Assembly: GCF_003344865.1 (NCBI RefSeq)
Contig: NZ_CP031165.1
Location: 2,733,910 to 2,797,909, forward strand
Direction of reading: 5' to 3'
From: Euzebya pacifica
Lineage (GTDB): Bacteria > Actinomycetota > Nitriliruptoria > Euzebyales > Euzebyaceae
DNA length: 64,000 nucleotides
The notes below the pieces were generated by a model. That model worked only from the letters and a program-made list of their open reading frames with translations. It ran no database searches and was not told the DNA's origin. Positions within the stretch are counted from its first letter, which is position 1. Each line of letters opens with the position of its first letter. A program made the position numbers and the translations under genes. Below are positions 51,709 through 60,198 of this stretch, piece by piece.

Positions 51709-52487
51709 TGGAACTGACCCACACATTCGACGTGCCCGTCCCGCCCGCCCGCGCCTTCGAGGTGCTGCGTGACATCGAACGCATCGGCCCCTGCATGCCC
51801 GGGGCCACCGTCGACGATGTCGACGGCGAACACTTCAGCGGTCGGGTGAAGGTCAAGCTCGGCCCGATCCAGGTCACCTACCGGGGTGAGGCCGACTACG
51901 TCGACGTCGACACCGAGGCGCTGACGGCCACCATCAACGCCCGCGGTCGCGAGGCACGCGGGTCGGGCACCGCCAACGCGGTGGTCAGGGCCTCCGTCGT
52001 CGACGGGCCCGACGGCGGGGCGACCGTGAAGGTCGTCACCGAGCTCGCCATCACCGGCAAGCCGGCGCAGTTCGGTCGCAGCGTCATGAGCGACGTCGGG
52101 GAGAAGCTGATCGGCCAGTTCGCCGACTGCCTGGCGGGCGAGCTCGCAGGTGGGGACGAGGACGACGACGAGGCCACGGCGGACACGGCCGCCGCCGACA
52201 CCTCCACCGGGCAGGCATCCGACGACGCCGCCGTCGATGGCGAGACCGCTGATGCGGCCGCTGCGGCCACCAGCAACGGGGCGAGCCCTGCACCCTCCTC
52301 GCCGGCCGCAGGTGCGGCGACGACACCGGCCCGGCCCGCGTCGACGCCCAAGGCGAGGACCACCGACGACGCGATCGACCTGCTCGACGTCGCGGGGGCC
52401 CCGGTGGCGAAGAAGCTCGCGCCGGCCGCCCTCGGCGCCCTGCTGCTGTACGTCCTCTACCGGATCCTGACCTCACGCAAGGACTGA
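51708..52487 (+). CDS. coxG: CoxG-like SRPBCC protein with C-terminal membrane anchor
   Basis: A 259-residue protein. Residues 1-145 are a CoxG-type SRPBCC domain (FDVPVPPARAFEVLRDIERI; CMPGATVDDVDGEHFSGRVK; GEKLIGQFADCLAGELA). A disordered Ala/Thr/Asp/Pro linker of about 85 residues leads to one C-terminal helix (LAPAALGALLLYVLYRIL). In Oligotropha-type systems CoxG anchors CODH to the membrane, and the linker-plus-helix layout fits that. The ATG overlaps the previous stop codon by one base. Last gene of the operon, convergent with the transglutaminase gene. Confidence 0.92.
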   Translation: MELTHTFDVPVPPARAFEVLRDIERIGPCMPGATVDDVDGEHFSGRVKVKLGPIQVTYRGEADYVDVDTEALTATINARGREARGSGTANAVVRASVVDGPDGGATVKVVTELAITGKPAQFGRSVMSDVGEKLIGQFADCLAGELAGGDEDDDEATADTAAADTSTGQASDDAAVDGETADAAAAATSNGASPAPSSPAAGAATTPARPASTPKARTTDDAIDLLDVAGAPVAKKLAPAALGALLLYVLYRILTSRKD

Positions 52488-52530
52488 CCGGAGGGGCCGT
52501 CCGTCCCCCCTCGGGGACCGGCGGGCGGCC

Positions 52531-54615
52531 TCATCGTCGCGTCAGGATCCGGTCGACCGCGGCATGGGCCGACTCGTCGTCGGGGCCGGGAGCGGCGTAG
52601 CGGCGTGCCTCCTCGTGGGCGCGGACGAGGTCCAGCTCGGCACGGTCGAGGTGCGGCAACGTTCGGTTGGCTCGCGACACCGCCTCCCGTGGCGTGTCGG
52701 AGGGTCGGGCAGCCACGCCCTCGACCTCCAGCGCGGACAGGAGGCGGACCCACGGTGACCGACGACGCAACCGCCGGGCGGCCATCGCTGCCGAGGCCAT
52801 CCAGCCGGCCCCTGCAAGCACCAACGCACCAGCCGCTCCGGCCACCCAGGGCCGGGGGTCGGCGGTGACCGCGTCACGGAGCCGAGCGAGCAGCCGGCCG
52901 ATCAGGACCTCCGATGGCCTGCCGTCGGGATCCAGCACCTGCGACGTGGCGCCGGTGGGGTCGAACGGCACCCATCCGACCCCGGGTACCTCGACCTCGA
53001 CCCAGGCATGGGCGTCGGCGGCGCGGACCACGTACTGACCGCTGAACAGGTCCCTCGTCCCCGGCTGGAATCCGGTCACGAACCGTGCGGGGATCCCCAC
53101 CGAGCGGAGCAGGACCACCATGGAGGTGGCGATCGGTTCGCACCAACCGACACGGCTCTCGAACAGCAGGTGGTCGACGGGGTCGGCCGAACGGGGGACC
53201 ACCGGCCCCTCCAGGCTGTAGGCGACCCGGTTGCCGATCCATGCCTGGACCGTCTCCGCGATCGCGTACGGGGTCGGGGCCGCAGCCTGTGCGGCGAGCT
53301 GCCGGGCGAGGTCGTGCACACGTTGCGGCACGCTGTCGGGCAGCGCCGTCCACCGTGGGTCGACCGTCCCGGCGCTGCCGGGCCGGACCGTCCGCAACGT
53401 CGATGCCGGTGTGACGTCGATGGCGGAGACCACCGAGTAGACCGTCCCCGCGGACATGTCGACCGACGTCGTCAGGGTGCCGTCGTCCCACGGTGCGACG
53501 CTGCGGGCAGCCAGCCACACCTCCCGGGGGTCCGATGCCGCGAAGACCAGGTTCGGCGTGGCGTGCAGCAGCTCGATGGTCTGGGTCACGCGCTGCTGGA
53601 CCGACGCCTCACCGCGTGGTTGGCGGAGCACCACGGGCAGGCCCTGGACCGGGCGTGGGTCGGTCGCCGAGCGTCCCCACACGCCGTCGTCGTACACGTC
53701 GAACACCACACCGCGGAGCGGGCGCGGACGGTCGGTGCGCACCCGCATGATCGGGGTGTCGTCGAGCTCGCCCACCGAGCGGGGGTCGACCCGGTCCGCG
53801 AACCCGAAGTAGTCCACCGGCCCGCCACCCTGCGCCCCGCCGCCGTCGGCGAACGGTGGCTGGATCCGGCCGTTGTCGGTCGTGGCCGCCGGCCCCGCCG
53901 ACCCGAAGGAGAACGGCAGTCCACCGAGGGACCCGCTGGAGCGCAACGGCAGCAACCCGAACAGCAGCACGGCCACAGCGGCCACCGCGGCGACGCTGCG
54001 CCCGGTTGCGCGAGCCGGTGACCTCTCCGGCCCCCCGGGGTCCTCGACGTCGACGGGGGGACCGACGACGCCGTCCTCGGCCCACTCCTGCGCCCGGGAC
54101 CGTCCGTGCCGGTGAAGGGCCACCGCCGAGGCCGACAGGTGCAGCGCGAACAGCACGAACATCCAGGCGTCCGGACCGGTTGCCAGCGCCAGGCCGAGCA
54201 ACGCCAACGACGACACGAGGCCGAACATCAGGTCACGACGCTGCGGCAGGTCGAAGGCGTGCAGGACCTGGATCTCCAGGAACAGCACCGAAAGGGGAAG
54301 CCGGGCGTCGTCGACCGTGGTGATGCCCGACAGGCCGTCGAAGAAGCGGATCAGGACAGCGACCGCGAGGACGCTGATCACGATCTTGGCGGCCCAGTTG
54401 GAGTCGTTGCGCCGCCGGTGGGACCACAGGAACGCCAGCGGCATGACCAGGACGATGGCCGTCGACTCGCCGAGCGGTGCGGCACCGGCGAACAGCACCG
54501 CCAGCGCCCCGGCCATCACGGCGACGAGGACCGCCACCCGCAGGGTGACGTCGTGTTCGGGCCGCCGGGTCGTGTTGACCTCGGCGACCGCCCTGATCAG
54601 GCGCCCGCCAGCCAT
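52531..54615 (-). CDS. Membrane transglutaminase-like protein (DUF3488-TgpA type)
   Basis: A 694-residue protein. The first about 230 residues hold some six membrane helices (LRVAVLVAVMAGALAVLFAG; IVISVLAVAVLIRFF; DLMFGLVSSLALLGLALA). A large extracytoplasmic part carries the transglutaminase core with Cys492 in SRVGWCEPIATSMVVLLRSV, His in AADAHAWVEVEVPG and Asp in FDPTGA. A further helix and a cytoplasmic DUF4129-like tail follow. ATG 54615 has GGAGGAGG upstream and overlaps the DUF58 gene by 19 bp. It forms a module with DUF58 and MoxR seen in many bacteria; the substrate is unknown. Confidence 0.9.
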   Translation of the reverse strand: MAGGRLIRAVAEVNTTRRPEHDVTLRVAVLVAVMAGALAVLFAGAAPLGESTAIVLVMPLAFLWSHRRRNDSNWAAKIVISVLAVAVLIRFFDGLSGITTVDDARLPLSVLFLEIQVLHAFDLPQRRDLMFGLVSSLALLGLALATGPDAWMFVLFALHLSASAVALHRHGRSRAQEWAEDGVVGPPVDVEDPGGPERSPARATGRSVAAVAAVAVLLFGLLPLRSSGSLGGLPFSFGSAGPAATTDNGRIQPPFADGGGAQGGGPVDYFGFADRVDPRSVGELDDTPIMRVRTDRPRPLRGVVFDVYDDGVWGRSATDPRPVQGLPVVLRQPRGEASVQQRVTQTIELLHATPNLVFAASDPREVWLAARSVAPWDDGTLTTSVDMSAGTVYSVVSAIDVTPASTLRTVRPGSAGTVDPRWTALPDSVPQRVHDLARQLAAQAAAPTPYAIAETVQAWIGNRVAYSLEGPVVPRSADPVDHLLFESRVGWCEPIATSMVVLLRSVGIPARFVTGFQPGTRDLFSGQYVVRAADAHAWVEVEVPGVGWVPFDPTGATSQVLDPDGRPSEVLIGRLLARLRDAVTADPRPWVAGAAGALVLAGAGWMASAAMAARRLRRRSPWVRLLSALEVEGVAARPSDTPREAVSRANRTLPHLDRAELDLVRAHEEARRYAAPGPDDESAHAAVDRILTRR

Positions 54616-55661
54616 CCCCGCACCTCCTCCAGGGACTGGAGGGTGGTTGCGTCCGACGGCGTGGAGACGACGATGGCGGTTGGGTCGTCGCGATCGGGAC
54701 GCACGACCACGCCGGGCCCGTCGGTCCGGGCGTCGCGGCTGCCGCGGGGCCCGCCCGGGTCGGGGGACGGAGGTCCGACGGGGCTGCCACCGAGCGGATG
54801 CTGCCTGGCCAGCTGCTCCGCCATCGTCGCGGTCCACTCGACCGGATGGCCCTGCAGGACGAGCGTGGCACCGCTATCGGCCCCGGCAGCCGTGGCCAGG
54901 GCGGTGACGACCGTGGTCGCCAGCACCATCTGGGGCGGCGTCCATCCGTGGTCCCGTGCCAGCTCGATCCGTACGTGCGGTCCGGTGGAGCCGCTGGTGT
55001 CCCGGACGAGCAGCTGGCCCCGGCGGGCGCTGGCCCGCCAGTGGACCAGCCGGCTGCCGTCCCCGGCGGCGTGCTCCCGCAGGCCCGTGACCTCGTCGCG
55101 GCCGACCCGATGCCGTTCCTGCGGCCCGTGTCCGCCGACGATGCGAGCCAAGCGCTCGGCTGCTGGGTGGACGCTGGGCACGACCGTGCAGCGCACCTCG
55201 TGGCCGGACCGGCGCACGGCCGCGGCGAGGGTCAGGCTGCCGACGGTCCGGAGGACGACGTCAACGGTGTCCAGCGGACCGACCGATCGACGCACGGGCG
55301 CCCGGACGGTGCTGGTGCCAGCCTCCCCGAGGACCGTCCGCAGCCCGAGGGAGGGAATCGCGAGGAGGGTCGAGCCCGGGTGCTGGGGACGAGTGACCTG
55401 GATCGTCACGACGGGCGGGGCCTCGATCGTGCCGGTCCCGTCGCCGGAGACGACACACCCCGTGGCCTGCTGCAGCCGTCGGGCACCGGCCACGTCGACC
55501 GCGACTCCGGCGGCCAGCGTGGCGGCCAGCAGGACCAGCCATCCCGACCCGATGTTGGAACCCGCGAAGTACAGCACCGTCGCCAGCGCCAGCACCGACC
55601 AGCCGACCCCCGTCGGCCGTGTCGTCAGCAGTCTGCGGTCGGGGAAGGCCACGCGTCTCAA
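54597..55661 (-). CDS. DUF58 family membrane protein
   Basis: A 354-residue protein with two N-terminal membrane helices (VGWSVLALATVLYFAGSNI and GWLVLLAATLAAGVAVDVAG), a beta-rich middle and the DUF58 signature GLREHAAGDGSRLVHWRASARRGQLLVRD. The C-terminal part is a degenerate VWA-like fold. DUF58 proteins are partners of MoxR ATPases in a presumed metal-insertion or chaperone role. The gene lies 6 bp after moxR and overlaps the transglutaminase start by 19 bp. Confidence 0.9.
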   Translation of the reverse strand: MRRVAFPDRRLLTTRPTGVGWSVLALATVLYFAGSNIGSGWLVLLAATLAAGVAVDVAGARRLQQATGCVVSGDGTGTIEAPPVVTIQVTRPQHPGSTLLAIPSLGLRTVLGEAGTSTVRAPVRRSVGPLDTVDVVLRTVGSLTLAAAVRRSGHEVRCTVVPSVHPAAERLARIVGGHGPQERHRVGRDEVTGLREHAAGDGSRLVHWRASARRGQLLVRDTSGSTGPHVRIELARDHGWTPPQMVLATTVVTALATAAGADSGATLVLQGHPVEWTATMAEQLARQHPLGGSPVGPPSPDPGGPRGSRDARTDGPGVVVRPDRDDPTAIVVSTPSDATTLQSLEEVRGWLAGA

Positions 55662-55667
55662 CGGCGA

Positions 55668-56639
55668 TCAGGCGGCGACGGGGGTCTCGTGCAGGACCGC
55701 CTGCACGACCCCGTCGGGCCGCTCGCCGCGACCGTCGACCACGAGGCGGTGGACCAGTACCGCAGGTGCAACCCGCTTGATGTCGTCGGGAAGGACCACG
55801 GGGCGCTGGTCCAGCAACGCCATCGCCTGTGCCAGCCGGACCAGCTGCAGCGCCGCACGCGGCGACGCGCCGAGGCGGACCCCGGCCCGGTTCCGGGTGG
55901 CCCGCACGAGCCGGACGGCGTAGCCCACCAGGTCCTCGGTCGCCGTCACGTTTCGCGCGGCGGCCTGCAGGCCGGCCAGCTGGTGCAGGTCGAGCAGCGG
56001 GGGGAGGGTCGTCAGCGGGTCGGCACGAAGCTGGCTGGCGACGATCGCCACCTCGTCCACGGCCTCGGGGTACCCCATCGACGTCGCAGCGGTGAACCGG
56101 TCCAGCTGGGACTCCGGCAGGGGGTGGACCCCGTGCTGCTCCGCCGGGTTCTGGGTCGCGAGGATCATGGACGGCTGGGGGAGGGCGTGGGTGACCCCGT
56201 CGACGGAGACCTGGCCCTCCTCCATCGCCTCCAGGAGGGCGGCCTGCGTCCGTGGGGACATCCGGTTGGCCTCGTCGACGACGACGATGTTGGCGAACAG
56301 CGGGCCGGCCACGAACTCGAACCGCTCCTCGCGCGGCCGCCAGACCGCCGCGCCGGTCAGGTCGGTCGGCAACAGGTCGGGTGCACCCTGGATGCGGGTG
56401 TGCTGCCCGTCGATCGTTCGCGCCAGGGTCCGGGCGAGGACGGTCTTGCCGACGCCGGGGACGTCCTCCAGCAGCAGGTGCCCGCCGGCCAGCAGCGTCG
56501 CCACCGACAGGGTGACGACCGAACGCTTGCCCACGACGACCCGCTCGACGTGGTCGACCAGCCGAGCGGCCAGCGTCGGGTCGACCGGCGTCGACGTCTC
56601 GGCCTGTCCGGGCGAGCCGGGCAGCAGGGGAGTGGACAC
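55668..56639 (-). CDS. MoxR-type AAA+ ATPase
   Basis: A roughly 323-residue AAA+ ATPase of the MoxR proper subgroup, distinct from the CoxD-like paralogue at 47.9 kb. It has VVVGKRSVVTLSVATLLAGG, Walker A LEDVPGVGKTVLARTLA, IQGAPDLLPTDLTGAAV, Walker B IVVVDEANRMSPRTQAALLE and sensor 1 MILATQNPAEQHGVHPLPESQLDRF. GTG 56639 is chosen because GGAAGG lies 8 nt upstream; ATG 56666 and GTG 56681 are alternatives. First gene of a MoxR-DUF58-transglutaminase operon. Confidence 0.92.
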   Translation of the reverse strand: MSTPLLPGSPGQAETSTPVDPTLAARLVDHVERVVVGKRSVVTLSVATLLAGGHLLLEDVPGVGKTVLARTLARTIDGQHTRIQGAPDLLPTDLTGAAVWRPREERFEFVAGPLFANIVVVDEANRMSPRTQAALLEAMEEGQVSVDGVTHALPQPSMILATQNPAEQHGVHPLPESQLDRFTAATSMGYPEAVDEVAIVASQLRADPLTTLPPLLDLHQLAGLQAAARNVTATEDLVGYAVRLVRATRNRAGVRLGASPRAALQLVRLAQAMALLDQRPVVLPDDIKRVAPAVLVHRLVVDGRGERPDGVVQAVLHETPVAA

Positions 56640-56751
56640 TGGCGAAGCCTTCCGTGTACCGGGCATGCCGTGGCACGCCACGACGCGTGCGTGTCAACTG
56701 ACATCGGCAGGCGGTGCCGGCCCCTTGAGTCCTGGGTGCCGGTGCGTGGCC

Positions 56752-57147
56752 CTATGCGGTGTGGGCTGCGCCGTCGGCGTCGTCGACCCCGGGGGTGTAC
56801 CGGCCCGCCAGCGCGGCCGCCGAGGCGGCCCCGAGGACCATGGCAACGCCCTCCTGCGCACCGGGGGCGGTCGTGCTGAAGACGGCCATGACGAGGAACC
56901 GGAGGAAGACGGCCATGACGGGGCTGCCGACCGCCGTCAGCCGTGCGACCGCGGCGATCCGCTCGCCGCCGATCACCCGCAGGCCGGCCGCCGCCCCCGC
57001 GGCGGATGCGGCAGGCAGCAGGACACCCAGGATCACCAGCGCCACCCACCATCCCGTCGGGCGGACGGGGCTGGCCACCAGCACACCGACGAGGAGCGTG
57101 GCCCCCACGGCGGCGCCGGCGGCGGCCCCTCCCAGGCGGCGGGTCAC
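56752..57147 (-). CDS. Small membrane protein of unknown function
   Basis: A 131-residue hydrophobic protein with about four membrane helices (AAAGAAVGATLLVGVLVA; WWVALVILGVLLPAASAAGA; SPVMAVFLRFLVMAVFS; GVAMVLGAASAAALAG). I recognise no family. GTG 57147 overlaps the stop of the enoyl-CoA hydratase gene by 4 bp, so the two are co-transcribed. It lies about 110 bp upstream of the moxR start on the same strand. Confidence 0.65.
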   Translation of the reverse strand: MTRRLGGAAAGAAVGATLLVGVLVASPVRPTGWWVALVILGVLLPAASAAGAAAGLRVIGGERIAAVARLTAVGSPVMAVFLRFLVMAVFSTTAPGAQEGVAMVLGAASAAALAGRYTPGVDDADGAAHTA

Positions 57148-57926
57148 TTCCCCTGGTAGACGCCGTCGCGCCGCTCGACGAACGACCGGAGCCCCTCGGC
57201 AGCGTCCTCGCTGGTCATGATCGGGACCAGCGAGGCGTGCATGTCGGCGATCGCCGCGTCGGTGGAGACATCGCGGGACAGGCGGGACTGCCGCAGCGTG
57301 GCCTGGACACCCAGCGGTGCCTGCTTGGCGATCGTCTCGGCGATCGCGGTCGCCGCAGCGAGCTGCTCGCCGGCCGGCACCACCTCCTGGACCAGTCCGA
57401 TCCGGTGGGCTTCCTCGGCGCCGAACTCCTCCCCGGTCAGCAGGAACTTCATCGCGTTGCCCCATCCGAGGTTGCGGACGGCGCGGATGGTGGCTCCGCC
57501 GAACGGCACGATGCCGCGGCCGATCTCCAGCTGGCGGAACCGGACGTCGTCGGCCGCCACGATGATGTCGGCAGCCAGGGCCAGCTCGATGGTGAGGGTG
57601 AACGCGACCCCCTGGACTGCCATGACGACCGGCTTGGGGCACGGTTCGCCCCAGATGCCGAACGGGTCGGTCATGCCCTCGGGCACGAACGGTTCCCCCG
57701 CAGCGATGGCCGGGCCGACGTCGGCCAGGTCCAGGCCTGCCGAGAAGTGGTCGCCCCGGGCCGAGACGACGCCCACGCGCAGGTCGTCGTCGGTTGCCAA
57801 GCGGTCGTAGGCCTCCGCGAGGGCGTGCAGCATCCCTCGGTCGAAGGCGTTGCGCTTCTCCGGACGGTCGACGCCGATGTGGAGGACGTGGCCGTCGACT
57901 CGGGTGGTGATGTGCGCTGCGGGCAT
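57144..57926 (-). CDS. Enoyl-CoA hydratase/isomerase (crotonase family)
   Basis: A 260-residue crotonase-fold protein. It has IGVDRPEKRNAFDRGML, the first oxyanion region SARGDHFSAGLDLADV and the second, VVMAVQGVAFTLTIELALAADIIVAADD. In typical hydratases two Glu residues lie near GxxxGGG. Here that region reads VQGVAFTLTIELAL, so the second oxyanion motif is altered and the reaction could be isomerase- or hydrolase-like. Normal length. ATG 57926 follows a roughly 560-bp gene-poor region that contains a candidate sRNA on the same strand. Confidence 0.85.
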   Translation of the reverse strand: MPAAHITTRVDGHVLHIGVDRPEKRNAFDRGMLHALAEAYDRLATDDDLRVGVVSARGDHFSAGLDLADVGPAIAAGEPFVPEGMTDPFGIWGEPCPKPVVMAVQGVAFTLTIELALAADIIVAADDVRFRQLEIGRGIVPFGGATIRAVRNLGWGNAMKFLLTGEEFGAEEAHRIGLVQEVVPAGEQLAAATAIAETIAKQAPLGVQATLRQSRLSRDVSTDAAIADMHASLVPIMTSEDAAEGLRSFVERRDGVYQGK

Positions 57927-58017
57927 GGGCTGGCTCCTGTCACGAGGGTGGGCGCAGCCTACGGGGCCGTCGCAGCAGGGACGAACCGGCCGCAGGCAGC
58001 GGGGGTGGGCACACCCT

Positions 58018-58100
58018 CGAAAAAGGGATCGGGCCCGGCACGGGGGAGTGCCGGGCCCAGCAGCGATGACATGAGGGGGTGGGCATCACCGCTGCAAGCT
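58018..58100 (-). ncRNA. Candidate 6C-type small RNA (two C-rich-loop hairpins plus terminator)
   Basis: On the minus strand two hairpins occur in a row. The first (58094-58061) pairs CAGCG-TGATG with CATC-GCTG around a loop containing CCCACCCCCTCATG. The second (58058-58031) is a perfect 11-bp stem with loop TCCCCC, followed by a T5 run (58024-58020). Paired stem-loops with runs of about six C in each loop, the second being the terminator, define the actinobacterial 6C RNA. Here each run is five C. No gene upstream on this strand needs a terminator, which favours a free sRNA. The rest of 57.93-58.49 kb holds no gene I can support. Confidence 0.6.
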
Positions 58101-58491
58101 TGTGTGTGTTGGCCGCTGGGCCGAGGTCTGTGGGGTCCGTCTCCGCGGACCGTGTACGCAGGGCCGAGCCGACCCGTTCGTGTCCCGCCTGGACCCGTGC
58201 AACCAAGGTGCCCATCACGGAATTGGATGAATCATGTTCGGTGAATCTTCTTCAGCGAACTCGTCCGTGCACCGTGAAGGATGACGGAACGTGTTCCGAT
58301 GATGACTCGTCGGATTGCCGGCTGCGGAGTCTAGGGCAGAGTGTCGCGGCTGCAGGAACCCCCACCGGCGGCCGGTCGGTCAGGCCGGCATCGGGTCGGT
58401 TGTACCGTTGGCGAGAAACTTATGGCCCCGGGGTGGGTCCATCGAGAAAGGTTGTCGGGTTTCCACGGAGGTGTTCGGGAGTGATGGCGCG

Positions 58492-59067
58492 GTGCATCGA
58501 TCGGGCCCGGCGTTTGCCGTGTTCGACGACGCCGCCCTGCTCGCCCGTGCCCGCGGTGGCGACGTGGGGGCCTTCGAGGAGGTCATCCGCCGCAACTACG
58601 GCATGCTCTTCAGCGTCGCGCGCGGCATCTGTGGCCGCGATGCCGATGCCGAGGATGCCGTCCAGGAGACCTTCGTCAGGGCATGGCGTGCCCTTGCGAC
58701 ATTCAGGGGCGACAGCCAGGTCTCGACGTGGCTGTACCGCATCGCGACCAACACCAGCCTCAGCCTCGTCACGCGTCGCAAGGAGGGGGTGTCCGCGGAC
58801 GTCCCCGACAGGGCGGACCCGTCCTCGTCCCCGGAGGGAACGGTGGAGGGCATGGAACGGGTCGCCGTGGTCCAGCAGGCCCTCGCCGACCTCAGCGAGG
58901 ACGCGCGCGCGGCCTTCGTGCTGCGCGACGTCCAGGGCCTTGCCTACGAGGACATCGCCGAGAGCCTCGACATCTCGCTGTCCGCGGTCAAGAGCCGCAT
59001 CTTCCGTGCCAGGCAGGCCGTCGCCGACGCCCTCTCCGCCCACGATCGAGGGGAGGGAGGGACATGA
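58492..59067 (+). CDS. ECF-like RNA polymerase sigma factor
   Basis: A 191-residue sigma-70 family ECF-type factor. Region 2 reads EEVIRRNYGMLFSVARGICG to AVQETFVRAWRALATFRGDSQVSTWLYRIATN. Region 4 reads LADLSEDARAAFVLRDVQGL with the helix-turn-helix YEDIAESLDISLSAVKSRIFRARQAV. GTG 58492 is preferred (GGGAG 10 nt upstream, sensible N-terminus); the open frame extends to 58315. The stop overlaps the next gene by 4 bp. No anti-sigma factor of a known type (ZAS or membrane) follows, which is unusual. Confidence 0.9.
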   Translation: MHRSGPAFAVFDDAALLARARGGDVGAFEEVIRRNYGMLFSVARGICGRDADAEDAVQETFVRAWRALATFRGDSQVSTWLYRIATNTSLSLVTRRKEGVSADVPDRADPSSSPEGTVEGMERVAVVQQALADLSEDARAAFVLRDVQGLAYEDIAESLDISLSAVKSRIFRARQAVADALSAHDRGEGGT

Positions 59068-59354
59068 CCGCCATCGACGCATTCGATGACCCCGACGGGT
59101 TGGATCGGGTGACCATGGCGCTGGTCACCGAAGCCGCCGGCCTGCTCCGGTCCATCGCCGTCCCACGCGAGGAAGCCGTCGAGGCCACGGTGCAACGTGT
59201 CCGTGCCGAGGCCATCGTGAGCGTCCTTGCCGGGTCCATCTTCGGCTCGATCGGGCGTGTGGCTCGTGCAACCCCCGACCTGCTCGGGCTGCGCGAGGAC
59301 CCCCCCGGCAGCCATGATGGGCCGACGTCTGCCCCCACCGAGGACCCTCGATGA
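59064..59354 (+). CDS. 96-residue protein co-encoded with the sigma factor, function unknown
   Basis: A 96-residue protein, mostly helical: residues 10-50 (LDRVTMALVTEAAGLLRSIA; PREEAVEATVQRVRAEAIVS), then a short hydrophobic stretch (VLAGSIFGSIGRVARATPDLL) and a Pro/Ser-rich tail. It has no zinc-binding His/Cys and no full membrane helix, so it is not a standard anti-sigma factor. It overlaps the sigma gene and the channel gene by 4 bp each, so all three are tightly coupled. It might be a novel regulator of the sigma factor or a channel partner; neither is shown. Confidence 0.65.
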   Translation: MTAIDAFDDPDGLDRVTMALVTEAAGLLRSIAVPREEAVEATVQRVRAEAIVSVLAGSIFGSIGRVARATPDLLGLREDPPGSHDGPTSAPTEDPR

Positions 59355-60094
59355 CCTTCGACACCCTGCTCGCCGCCGACGGCCCACTCGTCCGCACGCT
59401 GGTCCCGATCATCGTGTGCGTGGTCGCGGCCTTCGTCCTGGCGTGGCTCCTGCGTGTCCTCGGTGGCCGACTGCTGGACGACAGGGCGGAGGTCAACTCC
59501 CTCGCCAAGGCGACCCTCGTGGGGGTCAGCGCGGTGGGGTTCCTCCTCGGCCTCGGCCGCCTCGTGGACCCCGTCGCCACCGACACGGGCCTGCAGGCCG
59601 CCATGTCGGGGATGATCGGCGCCCTCCCCGGGCTGACGATCAGCTTCATCCTGGTCATCGTTGCCCTCCTGGTCGCGGCGGTCCTGCGTGCCACCGTGAC
59701 GCGGGTGGTCGCCACCGTGCGTCCGGCCATGGCCCGGGTGGCCGGTGCGGTCGTGTACTGGGCCATCGTGGTGCTCGTCTCGCTGATCGCCGCCGAGCAG
59801 GCAGGCATGGACGTGGGTGTGCTGCGGCAGCTTCTGATCATCACCTTCTCGGGCCTGGTCGTGGCCGCGGCGCTGGGGCTCGGCCTCGGGCTGCGACCCC
59901 TGCTCGGCTCCGTGATCGCCGGCCGACACGTCGACAACATGCTCGAGGTGGGCTCCATCGTCACCTTCGGGGACGTCACCGGCGAGGTGGTCGGGGTCGG
60001 CCACGTGTCGGTCAGCCTGCGCACCCCCGACGGTCAGGTCGTCGACATCCCGCACGAACGGTTCCTCGACCAGCCGACCGCATCCTCGAGCTGA
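59351..60094 (+). CDS. MscS-like channel family membrane protein
   Basis: A 247-residue membrane protein with about five helices: residues 15-35 (LVPIIVCVVAAFVLAWLL), 52-68, 90-112 (GLTISFILVIVALLVAAVL), 130-148 and 160-180. A pore-lining Gly/Ala helix (VVAAALGLGLGLRPLLGSVIAG) leads to the start of an MscS beta domain (LEVGSIVTFGDVTGEVVGVG; VDIPHERFLDQP). The C-terminal alpha/beta domain of full MscS is missing, so this is a minimal form. It probably responds to membrane tension. Third gene of the sigma factor operon. Confidence 0.8.
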   Translation: MTFDTLLAADGPLVRTLVPIIVCVVAAFVLAWLLRVLGGRLLDDRAEVNSLAKATLVGVSAVGFLLGLGRLVDPVATDTGLQAAMSGMIGALPGLTISFILVIVALLVAAVLRATVTRVVATVRPAMARVAGAVVYWAIVVLVSLIAAEQAGMDVGVLRQLLIITFSGLVVAAALGLGLGLRPLLGSVIAGRHVDNMLEVGSIVTFGDVTGEVVGVGHVSVSLRTPDGQVVDIPHERFLDQPTASSS

Positions 60095-60119
60095 CCGAAA
60101 CCCCCGTCCGGGCGACACG

Positions 60120-60160
60120 GTCTCCCGTGTGGCCCTCCTGACAACCCCCTGACGGGAGAC
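60120..60160. promoter_or_regulatory. Inverted repeat upstream of uvrB
   Basis: GTCTCCCGT (60120-60128) and ACGGGAGAC (60152-60160) are perfect 9-bp inverted arms 23 bp apart, 38-80 bp before the uvrB start. It may be a long stem-loop that ends the upstream operon, or an operator. It does not match the actinobacterial SOS box (GAAC-N4-GTTC). Confidence 0.55.
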
Positions 60161-60198
60161 AGGGTGACGGTGGTTGACGGGCACGCGACCATGGGGGC

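Noticed and set aside
57144-57926. Naming the crotonase-fold protein as a specific beta-oxidation hydratase (EchA number)
   Set aside because: The second oxyanion motif is atypical and neighbours give no pathway, so only the family is given.
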